Shown: piece after piece, positions 42,701 through 57,700 of the stretch
How the letters are laid out: the number at the start of each line of letters is the position of its first letter
How positions within the stretch are numbered: position 1 is the stretch's first letter
Assembly: GCA_025345505.1 (NCBI GenBank)
Contig: JANVCC010000048.1
Location: forward strand, 1,720,037 to 1,784,036
Direction of reading: 5' to 3'
Origin: Todiramphus chloris collaris
Taxonomy: Eukaryota > Chordata > Aves > Coraciiformes > Alcedinidae
DNA: 64,000 nt
Notes under the pieces: model-generated
What the model was told of the DNA's origin: nothing
The model's database searches: none
What the model saw: only the letters and a program-made list of their open reading frames with translations
Translations under genes and position numbers: made by a program

Positions 42701-45700
42701 GGGTACCCGCTCGCTACCGACAGCCACATGGAACTGCAGCAGCAACACCAGTTTGCTGATGACACTGAACTGGGAGGGGTGGCTGTGCTGCTGTCCAGTG
42801 AGACCTGGACAGGCTGGAGAGCTGGGCAGAGGGAACTTAAGTTCACCAAGGAGAAGTGTAGAGTCCTGCACCTGGGGAGGAACACCACCATGGACCAGTA
42901 CAGGTGAGGGGTAGACCCACTGGAAAGCAGCCCCATGGAGAGGGACCTTGGTGTCCTGGTGGATGATAAGTTCTCCATGGGACAGCAATGGGACCTTGTG
43001 GACAAAAAGGCCAATGGTATCCTGGGGGGCATAAAGAAGAGTTTCCAGCAGGTCCAGTGAGGTTCTGCTCCCCCTCTACTCTGCACCAGTGAGACCACAG
43101 CTAGAGTACTGTGTCCAGCTCTGGGCTCCCCAGTTCAAGAGGGACAGGGAAATACTGGAGAGTCCAACAGAGGCTACAAAGATGCTGAAGGGACTGGGAC
43201 ATCTCTCTGATGAGGAAAGGCTGAGAGCCCTGGGGCTGTTCAGCCTGGAGAAGGCTGAGAGGGGATCTTATCAATGTCTATAACTATCTGAGGGGTGGGT
43301 GTCAAGGAGAAGGGGCCAGGCTCTTTGCCTGGTAACAGGACGAGGAACAATGGCTATAAGCTAGAATAGAGGTTGTTCCACCTCAACGTGAGGAGACACC
43401 TTCCCTGTGAGAGTGCCAGAGCCTGGCCCAGGCTGCCCAGAGAGGCTGTGGAGTCTCCTGCTCTGGAGACTTTCCAGCCCCCCCTGGCTCTGTCCCTGTG
43501 TGGGCTGCCCTGGGTGACCCTGCTCTGGCAGGGGGGTTGGACTCGATCTCCAGAGCTCCCTCCCAACCCCCACCATTCTAGGATTACAGGCATTTCCCTT
43601 CTACGATAAGGACAGCTGATGGCATCATGCCAAGTGGTATTATTTCAGTAAGTGGTATCAGAGCCTGTCGACAGCAAACCTCTCACTTTGTAATGACGCT
43701 GCAGAAGAGCGGCACGTATGGTTTGAGCTCCTCAGGAAGGGTGTTCAGGCTGGAAACAGCTCTGAAATAAACCACCCCGTTGGTCGGCTGAGCGCAGTAC
43801 TGGACAGGGATTTCATCAGCTGAAAAGCAAAGCAAAGAATCACCAACAGCTTCCCCTTAGGAACACATAAAAGCAAAACAATTCCTTACAAGATCTCCAT
43901 TCAAATAAAGGCAGGGTAATTTCTTTCTGAGTAAGTCAAGAAGTTTTTCTCCCTTATTCCTTGCCTCCATCACTTCAAAATTTGAGGGGAGCAAGTTCTG
44001 CACTATGCATTCCCTCGAAGCCAGGCCGTTACCACACACACGTCAGAATTCCCACAAAAGCAGGTCATCTTAGCATAAAAATCACGTGGTGCTTGACACT
44101 TGCTGGCAACCTTTGCAAGCCAAAAGTGGGGAGCGCGCAAGTGGGCAGCCAGGAGCACACAAGCTGGGGTGAGCAAGCAGGAGGTGGGGAGCGTGCAAAC
44201 AGGGGCAAGCAAGAGGGCAGCCGGGACAGTGCAAGTGGGGGCGAGCAAGAGCGTGCAAGTGGGCAGCCAGAAGAACACGAGTCGGGGAAGAGGAAGAGGG
44301 TGGCCAAGCAGGCGGGCAGGAGCGCGCAAGCGGGCAGCGGGGAGGCCGCAGCAGGAGCGCGCAAGCGGGTGGCAGGGAGCTTGCAGCGGGGCTGAGCAAG
44401 TGTGTGGCTAGGAGCTGGCAGCAGGAGGCTACTGTCAGAGCCCCGGGCAGGGTGGGTGGCTGGCTGAAGCGGGGAGCAGCCCCTCAGAAGCACGCTGCAA
44501 ACCACCCACGGAGGGGCCCAGGGGAAAGCACCGCGTGCCGGAACGCAGCCGGTGAATGCACGGGCTTTGCAAAGAGCTGAAAACCCAGTAAAAACCCAAG
44601 AGGTGAGAACCCGACAGCGCTGCTCGTTCGGGGGTGAAACGGCAGCTACACCAACCTGCCAGCGTTGTTTCCAGAAGAGTGAATGGGATTTTGGGCTCAA
44701 TGTCAGACACTTGTAGAGCTGGGAGACAAGAGGTGTCCTGAGGTTTGCTCTGAAGAGCAATTAATTCCAAACCTAGCAAGGAGAGCAAAATACCAGCTTG
44801 TTGTTTTCAAGCTTTACTCAAAACCTACTGAGGTGATGCAGAGCAGAAAAAAACCCAAACCCTCAAGAGTCTGGAGTTTAAAATTTTCTATCAACAATTC
44901 TTTCAAATGTTTCAGAACAAATCCTGCAGATCATCAGGTCACAACAGCAAACAAAACACTCTTTGTAAAGTCTCTTTCCAACCACAGAATGGCTTAGGCT
45001 GGAAGGGACCTCAGAGATGACCTAATCCAACCTCCTGGCCATGGGCAGGGACACCTCTCAACTAGACCAGATTGCTCAAGGCCTCATCCAACCTGGTCCT
45101 GAGCAGCTCCAGAGAGGGGGCAGCCACAGCCCCTCTGGGCAATCTATTCCAGAGTCTCACCACCCTCCTACTGAAGAACTTTTTCCCAAGGTCCAACCCT
45201 CCCTGCACCTCCTGTTTACAGTAATACACAATTTGTACCCTGGAGGGGTGACATCTGCCGGCCTGGCCCGTCACCAACACCAACCCAGACTTCACAGGTA
45301 GTTGAAGATAAGAAATAAAACTACAAACTCCAAGTCTTATAGGAGCAGGGGGGAGACCTCACATGCTCAAAAATAAACAGCTTCGAGGTAAATGGTGGAA
45401 TACATCTTGTCCTTACACTGAACACAATACTGCCGTGCTGTGTTGTGTTCAGTTCTGGGCTCCCCAGCTCAAGAGGGACAGAGGAATACTGGAGAGGCTA
45501 TGAGGATGATGAAGGGACTGGAACAGCTGCCTTATGAGGAAAGGCTGAGAGCCCTGGGGCTGTTTAGCTGGAGAAGAGAAGCCCAAGAGGGGATCTGATC
45601 AATTTTTACAAATATCTGCAGGGTAAGGGTCAAGTTGAAGGGGCCAGGCTCTTGTCAGTGGTGCCCTGGGATAGGTTGTGGAGTCTCCTTCTCTGGAGAC

Positions 45701-48700
45701 TTCCAAGACCCCCCTGGCTCTGTTCCTGTGTGGGCTGCCCTGGGTGACCCTGCTCTAGCAGGGGAGTTGGACTCGGTGATCTCCAGAGGCCCCTTCCAAC
45801 CTCTACCATTCTATGGTTCTTACACTTCGAGCAAGTTAACATGGGAAAGAGTAAGCAGATCAACGTTTTAAAGCAACTTCCTTTCTTCTGCCCTACTGGA
45901 GACATTGATCATTTTATTTCTGAGTGTTAAAATACTGGACTACAGCAATCCTACGCTGTAGTCTGAACACTACACTGCATAGCCCCGTAACACACAAACT
46001 TCCAACAGAAGACAGTCATCCCTTTCAAAGAAAATGCTGGAGAGTCCCTGAGAATTTAAGCTATTCTACAGAACACCAGCTAAAAAACTGACTTGTGTTT
46101 TTAAGCAGTTACCAAAACAAAAATATGGGAAAGCACGTTAACCTTTTTCAAAGATGTGGGTTTTTTCTTCTTCAGAAAGAGCATTGACCTTTTTTTCCAG
46201 CTTTTCTGCTTCCATTTTCGCCTGTTTCTCATGGTAGCCTTCCTCCGGGCTCATCGACAGAGTCAGTCTATGGGGATTATCCTGCAGATCCAGATCCCAA
46301 AACAAAGCATTATTAAATCTGAGGGCAGCTTCCTCCTGTTTTGCCTCAGCTTATTGCTTCAGCAGCAGCAGACAAACACAGCCTCTGCATGGTTTGGCTT
46401 CCATGCTATCACAGCTATCACAGGCAGGCAGTCTGAACTCCTCGTTTCACGCGCAAGAGTCTGCTGCCAGCTTCCCACGAGAACAAGCAGCAACAACTTG
46501 CTGTGAAATTTCACTCGAGTCAGAATGCCTCACTAGCCCACAGTACTCATTAGTTTAATTAAATCAAGCTTAATCAACGGTAGGTTAGGCTACAGAGCAG
46601 CACGTCACAAGTTTTATCTGGAGGACGCTCCAAGATGGGGAATCTGGGTAAATGCAGGAGGGTTTCACCAAACACCTTTTCCAACCTGCCCAAACTTGAG
46701 TGCAGAGAGAGCCCGTACGATGTAAAATACACACAGCCTGCTCAGAAATGCTTCACATCACTCTGGCTGCCAGAGAACTCCAGGCATTGTGCAAGTGTCA
46801 CAACTGCTGCCGAGTTTCTCTTTGTTTACACCAGACTGTGGAATTGCAGTAACAAAATTGCCCAAGCAGCTTTCATTTTATACAATACTGGGAGGCTAGT
46901 CAAGAGATAGCGACCTCAGAAACGGCTCGTGTCAAAGGAGGAGTCAAACAGCAACATCTGTCACTGACAGACACTGCCAACAATTTGGGACAATGCAATC
47001 ACATTCCACTTTATATTTCCCCCATGCCTACGTGGGAAGACTACGGCACCCCGATTGACTATGGAGCTGGAGAGGGAAATGAAACATTAAGCAGGCGTAG
47101 TAAAGTGTCCAGGATGGAGACCATTCATCCCTTGCTCCCAGCTTTCCTGCTTTCTTCATCTCCAGGCACAATGTGCATCATCTGCTGAGAGAAGAACATC
47201 CAACTGTCCTCATTACTTCCTACTGGGTCATGTTTTTGCCTTAGTCCCCGCAGCAGAGCTGCCTCATAAAGGGCATCTTCAAAAACACTGCCCTGTGTTT
47301 CATCCCTACAAAAGCCCAAAGCTTAACAGCTCCCTGCTATTTCCCACTAATAATGCCTTTAGGAAAGCAGATTTCAGGGGATGCCACTGTCTCTCGTTGA
47401 CTTTGAGTACATGAGAAACAGCATTTACTCCTATTAAAATAAGTCTGCAACGATCTGGAACTGATCTGCCCTTCAAAACAACCTGAACAATTTGAATGGA
47501 AAAAAAAACCCAACCCAGACAAAACCAAAACCACCCCACCAAAGTACACACCAGTACACCTTTCTCTTCTATTCTCTCTCCCCACCCCAAAATAACAACA
47601 ACCCAAAACAACTCCAAACCACTTTTGTGCTGCTGTCACTGGGTTCTTGCTGGCATTAGCTAATTTAGGGCTTCACAACTATTAAATGTTGTAGTGCCTT
47701 TACTACTTTTATTTCTTCATGAACTCCAGCAGTCTGTACGGAGAGGAAGATAAGAAAGAGAGCAGAAAACAACTGGCAATGACAGCAAAATTCAGACAGC
47801 CGTTCAGTGAAAACAAGGAGCACCAGATGGATTTTTCTTATAACTAAAAGTTTTTTTCCAAGGGGGGAAGAAAAAAACGGTATCTTGTTATGCCAGTATT
47901 AAGGGACACATCACCAGGTCTGTAACTCTCTGTTCACATCTCAGCTTCTCGTTAGGAATCACCCATGTGCCCTCCTATAGCATCAGGCATCACAGTTCAG
48001 TAAAACATTAGCATTTTATCTATGCGTGCCTTTCCACAAGTCCATCCAGGCCACTTTTCCCCCCTTTTGCCAAGTTTTCACTTCAGTCATTTAATATTAA
48101 CATGCTTCATTCAAAAATGCTGCTGTTCATCCACACCTAAGAAGAGGCAGCACAGGGGTAAAGCACCAGCCTTCTGTTTAATTTTAAATACAAATTTGTG
48201 ATTTAAAAACCCTGGAGATATTTTTTTTTCCATGAAGCTTTCCTACCTTAAAATACGTTTTGACTTTCTCCTGAAGAAATGTGGGGTTTTCTTTAAGGCA
48301 CTGCCTGAACCGAGAGACTTTATCTGCAATCTTCAGCAGTTCCACCGGATCCCCATCTTGGTTCCAGCAGGAGGCTATGGACTGGATGGGACAGAGTAAT
48401 TAGGTAAGCAGGACAACCCCTCTGCATGTGTTCCAAAGCCACCTCAGCATTTTTGTTTGAATAGCAAACGTACAATAAGTAGTTCTCATACATCCAGAGG
48501 GAAAATAAACAAATAAAAAGCTGAAATCTTTGTTCAGATTACAGGACTATTCCGGCATCGCCTGTCCCCTGTTTTCTCCATTCTCTCCTCTAATTTCATC
48601 ATGTCAAACCACCTTTTTTATTGTTTATTCCCCCTTCCCTTCCTTTTCTTTTGTATAGGTGTGTACATCTGTAGTCTGGAAATCTATTCTAATATTCTTT

Positions 48701-51700
48701 CCTCCCTCCCTTTTAAAACAAATTCTTTTTTCAGCCTAAGAAAGAAGTAAAAAATGAAGAGGTGGTACAGACAGGGCAGTACATAACTATTACAGTCTAC
48801 CTGGCTACTGTACCAGTCAGGTGACATGACTTCTAACAAGCATGTAACATAGAAGGGACATTGGAGACAGAAGACACTAAATAACAAGAAATATCTCCAG
48901 GATGTCCCTTTTTGGGAAGATCTTTATTCTAGTTTTATTCTCTACTTGGAGACTATTAAGTTTCCTCACGTTGCTATCCAAAGTTCTTCAAAGTCACCAC
49001 AGAGCAAGTTATCAAAATCTTCTCCATTTCAGTAGGGGAAAGAAAAAACCCAAACAACAAAAATAAACCACAACAAAGAAAAATAATAAAAAAAAAATCC
49101 CAAGGCACAGGAAAGAAAATCCCTGAACACATAGAAAACAAATGGATCAGAACTGTCAAAACCCCCTTCTCTTTTCTCAGCTCTATAATCACAAGCCTTC
49201 CAGACTTTTCCAGTACTGCCTGTTATTATCTGTTCTGTGGAAACTGCCTGGTGTGCTTTAAAGCACAGTGATCTTCTAGAATGTGCCAGACTTCACTCTC
49301 CTGAAATGAAAGCAGTCACACCTTGAGGTGTCCCCGGGGTCACTCCAACAGCTCAGTGCTGGTTCTCCATCAGCAACCTCCAGTTCTGACCACACGTCCA
49401 AGAGCCTTGTCCAGCGCTACTGGATCGGTGCCAAGCTCGGTGCCATGACCACTTGCTTGGTGTCCTGGTTTCACCCCAGCCAGCAGCTCAGCCCCACACA
49501 GCCACCCGCTCACCCTCCCCACAGTGATGTATCCCAGACAAAACCAGTACGCCTGGGGAGCTTGTTCCAGTGCTTGACCACCCTCTCTGTGATGAGCTTT
49601 TTCCTGATACCCAATCTGCACTTCCCTGATGCAGCTTGAAGCCACCTCCTCATGTCCTGCTAGCAGACACCAGAGAGACCAGTGCCTCCAGCTCTGCTCC
49701 CCACCACGAGCACTTTGTAGACAGTAGTAAGGTCACCCCTCAGTCTCCTCTTTTCTAAGCTGACCAAACCTACTATCTGCAGCAGCTGCTCAGAAGTCAC
49801 ACACCCTCTAGTCCTTTCAGCATCTTTGTTGCCCTCCTTTGGACATGTTCTAATATTTTTATGTGTTTACACTGTGGAGCCCAAAACTGCACACAGTACT
49901 TGAGGTGAGGCCACACCAATGTGGAGCAGAGTGGGGCAGTGACTTATTTTGACCAGTTAGGTGTACTGTCTTTAGTGCATTCCAGGCTATGGCTGTCCCT
50001 CTGGCTTTAGGAGACCCACATTCACCCACAAAACCCCCCAGATCCCTTTAATTGTAGAACCATAGAATAGTTTAGGTTGGAAGGGACCTTCAGAGGTCAC
50101 CTAAAAGTCTAAGCCCCCTGCAATGAGCATCAGCCCCTTCACTTAGAACAGGATGCTCAGAGCCCCACCTAACCAGAGCTGGAGTGTTTTGAGGCCCTTT
50201 CTGCAGGACTGCACTCCAGCCTCATTCCCCAGTCTATAGGCACATCCAGGATTATACCATCCCGGGTGCAGTATCCACATCTGGCCTTGATAAATTTATT
50301 AAGAAGGGCTTGGGGCTACTGGTAGATGAAAACTTGGATATGAAAACTAAACCTGTCCTGGGCTGCAAAAAAAAGCAGCTTGGTCAGCACCCTGAGAGAG
50401 GTGATTGTCCCCTTCTACTCCGCTCTCGTGAGACCCCACCTCAAGTACTGCATCCAGCTCTGGGGCCCACAATGCAAGACAGACGTCAACCTGTTCAAGC
50501 AGATCCAGAGGAAGGACCCAAAAATTATGAGAGGGCTGGAACAGCTCTCCTGTGAAGGAAGGCTGAGAGAGATGGGGTTATCCAGCCTGGTGGGGAGATC
50601 TTATTGGGGCCTTTCAATATATGAAAGGGGCTTATATGAAAGAACAAGACATTTCACCACAGCCTGTACTGACAGGACAAGGGGCAGCAGTTTGAAACTG
50701 GAAGAGGGTAGATTTAGATTGAACACAAGTAAGAAATTATTTACAATGAGAGTGGCGAGACAGGGGAACAGGCTGCCCAGGGAAGCTGTGGATGCCTCCT
50801 CCTTGGAAGTGTTCAAGGCCAGGCTGCATGGAGCTTTGAGCAATTTGAGATAGTGTAAGATGGCCCTGTCCACACCATGGAGGTTGGAATGAAATACTTC
50901 AAGGCCTCTTCCAATCCATACCTTTCTATGACACTACACTCACTTTAGTTATACCTAGGTCCCTTTCAGGCCCTTTGCAAGGTCAACTTCTAAAACATAA
51001 CCTCAAGGAAATGAACTGAAATATATCCCTCCTCCATGGGATTATTAACATTAAATGCTGCGTGACTGGTCTTTAAAAGTAAGAACTGTTTAAGAGCTTT
51101 CTGTTCTAGAATGAAGTCCTAACAAATTAACTTTGGGTCTTAAATATGTGGAAATATGAAAAATATGCATAAATATTTCATCAGACAGAACGACTCTCAC
51201 AATCTGAAGACGTGCTAGAAAGTACTGGGTAGGAAATCCAGGCACGTTTTGCCAGATCCTGCTAGGAAACATGACAGGCAATTAAATTGCCACACAGTGA
51301 CATGGATAAACTATGGATATCTGATTCAAAACAGCTCTTGGTTGTGCTCTCCCATTTACAAGCCTTGTGTTAATCCAGGACTCTGCTTTTTCACCTGACT
51401 TTATATATATGCCAAAGACACAAACACCGGTTGTGCTGAAGATACAGCACTTCAGAGACAAAAAGCAAAGGAGCTGCTAAGGAACTGAAGCTTCTGGAGA
51501 GCAGGAGGAGGGAAAAAAAACCCAAACAAACAAAAAAAACCCAAAAGAATACACTGGAGAATGGGTGGCAGCAGGAGGCCCTGATTTCAACTGCCTGCAA
51601 ACACTGCAGCTAATTCCCAAATTTACAGTGACTTGCAGGCTTCTCAAAGACACCACATTCTGCTGTGGAACACGTTTTCCTATTACAGCCTTGTATAAAA

Positions 51701-54700
51701 ATTTTGATGCAGCTTTTGTATCAAAATTTGAGGCCAAGAGTCAGATTAGTCTACATTCTCATGGATTCCTGTCTTGAAATTAAATTACAGCAGTACAACC
51801 CTAAAATCCATAGACAAATACAGTCCTTCTATTTGATTTTTCAAAATAGACAGGCATCCAGCCAAAACACACAGTTCCAAGAGCCAGGATGGCTTGCCTC
51901 TCTTACACAAGTAATCAGTGCTACTGTTGAAGCTCACTGCCTGATTAAGTTATACGCTGTGGAATCCAGTGACAGCCTGAAGGCTACTGAAAAGGAAGAA
52001 AGAGGTACAAAAAAATGACAAAGGAAAAGCCCTGAAGTGGTAAGTTTTACATATTAAGAGCCTACCAAACAACCCCGTATTTCACAGAGATGTAGACAGA
52101 AGATTTCTTAACCATTCCACATTAAAAAAAAAAAAGCTAAAATCAAAGCAGCACACACGTGGACTTACAGATGTCAGGGCAAGTCCAAAACTCGTAGACT
52201 GATGCTTCAACTGGATTTCAATTTTGTGAAGTAGAGCCTCAATTCTATCTTCCTCAAATCCTTTCCTTTGGAAAGGGGTGATGAGAGAAGGAAATCACAT
52301 CCATTAACACTAATCACTTTAAGTGAAGTTATGAAAATGAATTATAACATCAATAAAGGAAGCATTACAACATAATGTCTTCCACACTGAATTAAAATTG
52401 GTATGAAATAATCTTATCATGCTGTGTCATTTAGTGAAACTGCACTAATATCATTAAACTCCTGAAGGTTATGCTGATGAATGTGCTACAAGAGAGGAAG
52501 CAGCAGACACAAGTTTTAAGACTATTGAACAGTATTACTGATTCTCTGGTGCATTTGTTTTAATATAACCCATTTTTTTAAGGCATGTTATTTTAGATAT
52601 ATATGTCTCTATTGTTATAGGCCTATATATTATTATATTGTTAATATGGAATTGCAAAAGACTGTAGGAAAGAACTAACAGCATTCTCAAAAATTCGTTA
52701 CTCACGCAATAACTTCATCAACTGTTGTAGCAATTATCTCTTTCACAGTATCAATGTCTTTTTCAGCAATACCCTGTAGACCCACACTGAAATAAGCTTC
52801 TCTCGTTGAGCCATTAAACCTGGAATAAAACACATTTGACTCAGTGACAAGCACTAGAACTTAGGCATTAAACCTGCCAGCAAAGGCAGAAGGGGAAAAA
52901 CACCCATCATTTCCACATACACACACAGAGAGGATTTTAAAAGCTAGATAGAAAGAAAAATAATTACCAAAGAGGCAAGAAATGGAACTTAAAAGAATTT
53001 TTTTGTTCAATTTCGGTAGTAGTAGCCACTGTTAAAAAAAACATACAGCATATGGTATTAGAGAAAGCAAAACAGATACGGAAGAAAAGCTGGTCTTTGC
53101 TGCTCATGTACTTTCAGGTAAACAAGTCTATTTTTTGAAGGTAAATATCTGAGCTGCCTGTAACACCAAACACATGCATCCTATTTAAGCAGTTCAGTGC
53201 AACTGTACTTTTGAAGCATTTGTGAAGTAAGTGGTGAAGGTGAAATGTTCCACGTTTGTTGCAATTATTTCCAATAGTACTTAAAAAAAAAAGAAGATAA
53301 TTTTGTCCAAGCTGTCAAGCAGAGTTAATCATAAAAACCCATCTTTAGAGAGACAAATTGACACTTGCAGAAATACAGAACACCAAGCAGTTCAAACCAA
53401 AGTCAGCAAACAAAAAGCAGTATGTGCTCATCAGATCTAAACGTCCACTATTCCACCTCTAAAAACCACAGAGGGAATTCACTGGTAGATTCAGATGTTG
53501 AATTCTGGAATACTGATCTCTGGACTCAGACTTCTTCTTCTAGATAGATTCATCAGCACAGGTCAATTAAAGCCAGCTCTCTGTACAGTTCACCATCATG
53601 TTCATAGAGTCAACTGGGAAAGAGCTCAACTGACAAGACATACAACTGACATACTTCAGGCACTTTGGTGTCTGAAGACAGATGTCTACTGCCATGCTTA
53701 GTAATATTCAGGTGTCTGCATGGCACTGGCACATACACATGACACAGGGCTTGCAGGAAGCCTATGGAATCACATAAAGACAGTTCAAGCCAGGCAGAGT
53801 AAGACATTAAAATCATAGATGAGTGTATTAAGGTTTCCCACTTAAACATCTGAGACAGTCAGTGGAGACCAGGGAATCATTTTTGTCATCTTCAAGTCTA
53901 AAAATGAATCATGCTCTGAAAGTGCTTCTTTCTTCCTGCTGACAATAAAAGCAAACTCTGATGAGCAGCAGAGCAGTTAGGTGAAGACAGTCCACCCACC
54001 CTTCATCTGCAGTACAGAGTGAGCTCAAAAGACTGTCTGCAAGAGCTACACTTGCAATAAGTAAACGCTGGCAGAAAAACCCTTTTGTACTAAGCAATGG
54101 CAAGTTAATGGCACCTAACTGCACAAAAGCACATTTGTGCCAAGCCTTCCTACTACTAATTTGCAGAATTAAAGCACAGAAATAAAGGTAACACAGTAGA
54201 GAGAAGAGCTCACAAACTCTTCTGCGTAATACTAAACGGCCAAGATGAAACTCCCAATTAAATTACAGCACTGAAGGTATACCATGTTTTTTATCTACCA
54301 GCTTCTTTGTAAGCTTTAAACAGTGCAACTTGGTTTAAATTAACATAGCTTCTACCAAGGTATTGTGAGCAGTCAAAAAATCACACTTAAGTGTCCCTTT
54401 TCTTGGTGAACTTTAGTGTGCCTTTTCTTGGTGAACTTAAATTCACCAGTAGGAACTCTTTAAGATGTTTTAATATTAAAATGAGATGATTCTGGCATAA
54501 ATTGCTGGTATGAGAGATGATTTCTCCCAAGTTAGTGGTCTGTAACTTTTCTAATATTGCTTATAGTGATGAGAAGTAAATTGTGGCACTTACCCAACAT
54601 CAGGAGAGAAATCTGTACCAACACCAGACTCAATTAAGGCTTTGTAAAAAGGAGAATTTGGCCCATCAACCAACAGTGATGACAACAGGCTTAGCGTGAA

Positions 54701-57700
54701 CGTTTCAAAAGTGTCTGTAATACTGAAGAAAAAAAAATAATGGCTCTTAAAAACCACTGAGCTGTCAATGTGTGGCACTCAGAATCACCGGGTTGATTCA
54801 GAAGAATTAGTTCTACAAAAGCAGTGTAGAGGGATCAAGGGAGAAATAATTGTCAGTTATGAACACCACACCTAACCTGAGGGAACTAAGAGAGGTCTGT
54901 GTCTTTAGCCTGTTATAACTGGCAGTGAAGGAAGTTAAATTAGGGTAGACAGCAGTAGGGGCATAAAGAAAAGCTTGCACAGGGCAGGAAGCTAAAAGAC
55001 AGGAGGCTAGTGTTGCTACAAGTCTAATCCACTGAGCATCTCTGTAAGATAATGGCTCTTTTTCCTTACATCTATCTGCTAAAGAAACAAAAACTGGAAA
55101 GATTCTCCCTACCAATGAAATTTTCATTTACTAAAGCAGGACTTGTCTAGATGTCTCATGCCATTCTTCACCTTAGAGATGACATTTATGATGAGGGATT
55201 GGAGGACATGAAATATGCCTGCATCTCGCTTAAGAGTTCTAAAATGAGCTTTTGATTCAGATTTCATTTTGATACACTTACTCCGTCAACAAGTAGCTGA
55301 CACTGACGGTCGTCTGCTTGGAAGGATCAGCAGCAAATGAGTCTAAGCCACACGTTACACTGTGTTCTCTCTGTGAAGTAAAATAAACGCATTTGACTCG
55401 GAGTAAACTCAGAGCAGAAGTTACAAATAAGGAATGACTGCTTCTTGCATCTTCATACAATCTCCCAAACATTTCAGATAATTTTGCAGATACTCCTAAG
55501 TCCAATATTCACAAGTCCAAAATACACCAGCCATATTTTCCTGTGTTTGTATCTCAATTTTTACAAGTGGAGAGTAGAGGATCAAGAAAATCTGGCCATA
55601 ATTAATACTCTGAACTGGGTTTCAAAGAAATGCTTACACTTCTGGAAAAGCCAGAGAGAAAGAGGGGGTGAAAGAATGGAAGAAAATTACTTTTGAGACT
55701 AATGTTTGGAAGTTTAAATACTACTAGAAGGCATATTGCCTGACATGAATTATCAATATTTCTATCAGCAGCACTAAATGCTCTCTCCATTGATAAATTC
55801 TTCAGTGCTTCAAATGACGAGGGGCTTTAAAACTGGAAATAAGAAAAATAAACAACTGCGTGCAACCGTTACGTCACTGAAAGTCGTAAGTGATTGTAGC
55901 ATTTCCCTGCTGTAGCCAAAAATGTAAGATACTTCAGCTCATTTACACAGAAACACACTCCTGAACAAAACAGTAACTCCAGCAGGCTAGGCTAAAATAT
56001 TAACCAGTTACGTGCAGATCCTGTAATTCCAAGACTGGGTATGTACTGTTTCTTTCTGTTTGGTTCATTTTACTTACAGGCTTTTCCCAGAGCTTCTGCT
56101 TGGGGATGTCAGTATTTGATTCAATTCTTTCAAACTTCACCAATGCTTCCTCATGTATTTGTTTCAAATGTTGTTCCAGTGGAAAATTGCCGTAAGTGAA
56201 AAATCTGCATTTCAAATGAAAGATTGGGATTAAACATCAGATCTTACATTAAATTTACTGTAATGATTCTTATCCTATTATGAATTCCATGTGTTTTCCA
56301 GTGATTCAGTCACATCTGGAATGGAACACGCTTTGTAAGGTTAAAGACCCACCATTCTGCCACATACATGAAACTCACAGATCTCCTGGTAAAACACCAC
56401 ATTATTCAGCTTCTGGTTTATGCTAGAATTTGTTTAGTTGACGAAACATACAATGTTCCAAGAAAACACCAAAACAAATTAGTAACTGAAGCCAGAATCC
56501 CAGTGTTCTGAAGTTTTGTAAACCAAAATTCCTTTGGTCTTCACACACAATGATAAAAAATGATGATACACATCTCAGCTGAGCCACCAAACATGGCTGG
56601 GTTCTGCAGGTCAGTCTACCAAGCACACTCCACACCTCTAAGAAACACTGCTGGCTTGCGCTGGATTAAACAAGAGCACGAGGTAGGTCTCAGGTAAATC
56701 TTACTTCCCCAGCTAAAATCTAAACATGGGTACAGCAGAATACTTGGGATGATGGGAAAAACAAATGATAGTAAATTCATTATCATGACACAAGCTGATG
56801 TTCTGTAAGGGAATTAATCAGCCTAAGAGATTGACCACAAAACTGGTACACAAGAAACGACCGTAGTTTTCCCTCCACATCACTTTCAAATTGACTTTTA
56901 GCTTAAATACCTTATTAGTACCAACAGAGCTAGTATCTGACTCAAATGAATATCCATTATTTCTAAACTGTTACGGGACTGTGTGATTCAGGAGGAAATG
57001 AATGGACATTCATCTCTAACTTCTTTTTATGACTGAATCCATGTTGACTTCAAGGATGACAGGAACCCCCACACTCATCTACGCCGCTTGCATCGTAACC
57101 CACTGAACATTATCATCAAATACTTCTTAGTATGTCCCATTTCCCTTCAGCCCATATGAGTTCAAAGTGTAAACAAAATCCCCAAAGCACACTGTCATCA
57201 TCAAGCAGGCAGACACACTCCAGAAAACCAGGCATCTCCCTTCCTGCCTCTAAATTCACCCTTCATTACTCTTCCTTGAGCAAATTCCTTGCTTCAGTGC
57301 TGTCCTAGCTGCTGTAAGGCACAGGCTAAGTTGCTGGCCATGTGAATGGAAACACTACACTGCAGGTTTTCCCCTCACAAAGATGTGAGCAGAATGGTAT
57401 CAGGCTACAAAACCTAGAAAGTCAGTCACAAGTTTCAATACCTGGAATTGCTCGGATGATAATGTGTGGCATGGAACTGTTTAAGCTGCTCCCACGTGAG
57501 ATCAGGAATACATAACGGATCTCCACCAGATACTACTCCGTAAGTGTGATCAGGAAGGATTTTGTTCTGCAGGTGCTGTGCAAATATCCTCTCATTATCT
57601 GTCTTAAGAGGAAAACACCACATTTCAGTAAAAGTTGCCAAAAAACACCTCTGAAAAGTAAGAGGTGCTCAATAAGAAGACCTCAGAGCTCTAACTTACA

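Noticed and set aside
44065-44760. 231-codon minus-strand ORF rich in Cys, Pro and Leu
   Set aside because: It runs through the minisatellite and a wrong frame of PITRM1 exon 15. Its composition comes from the repeat.
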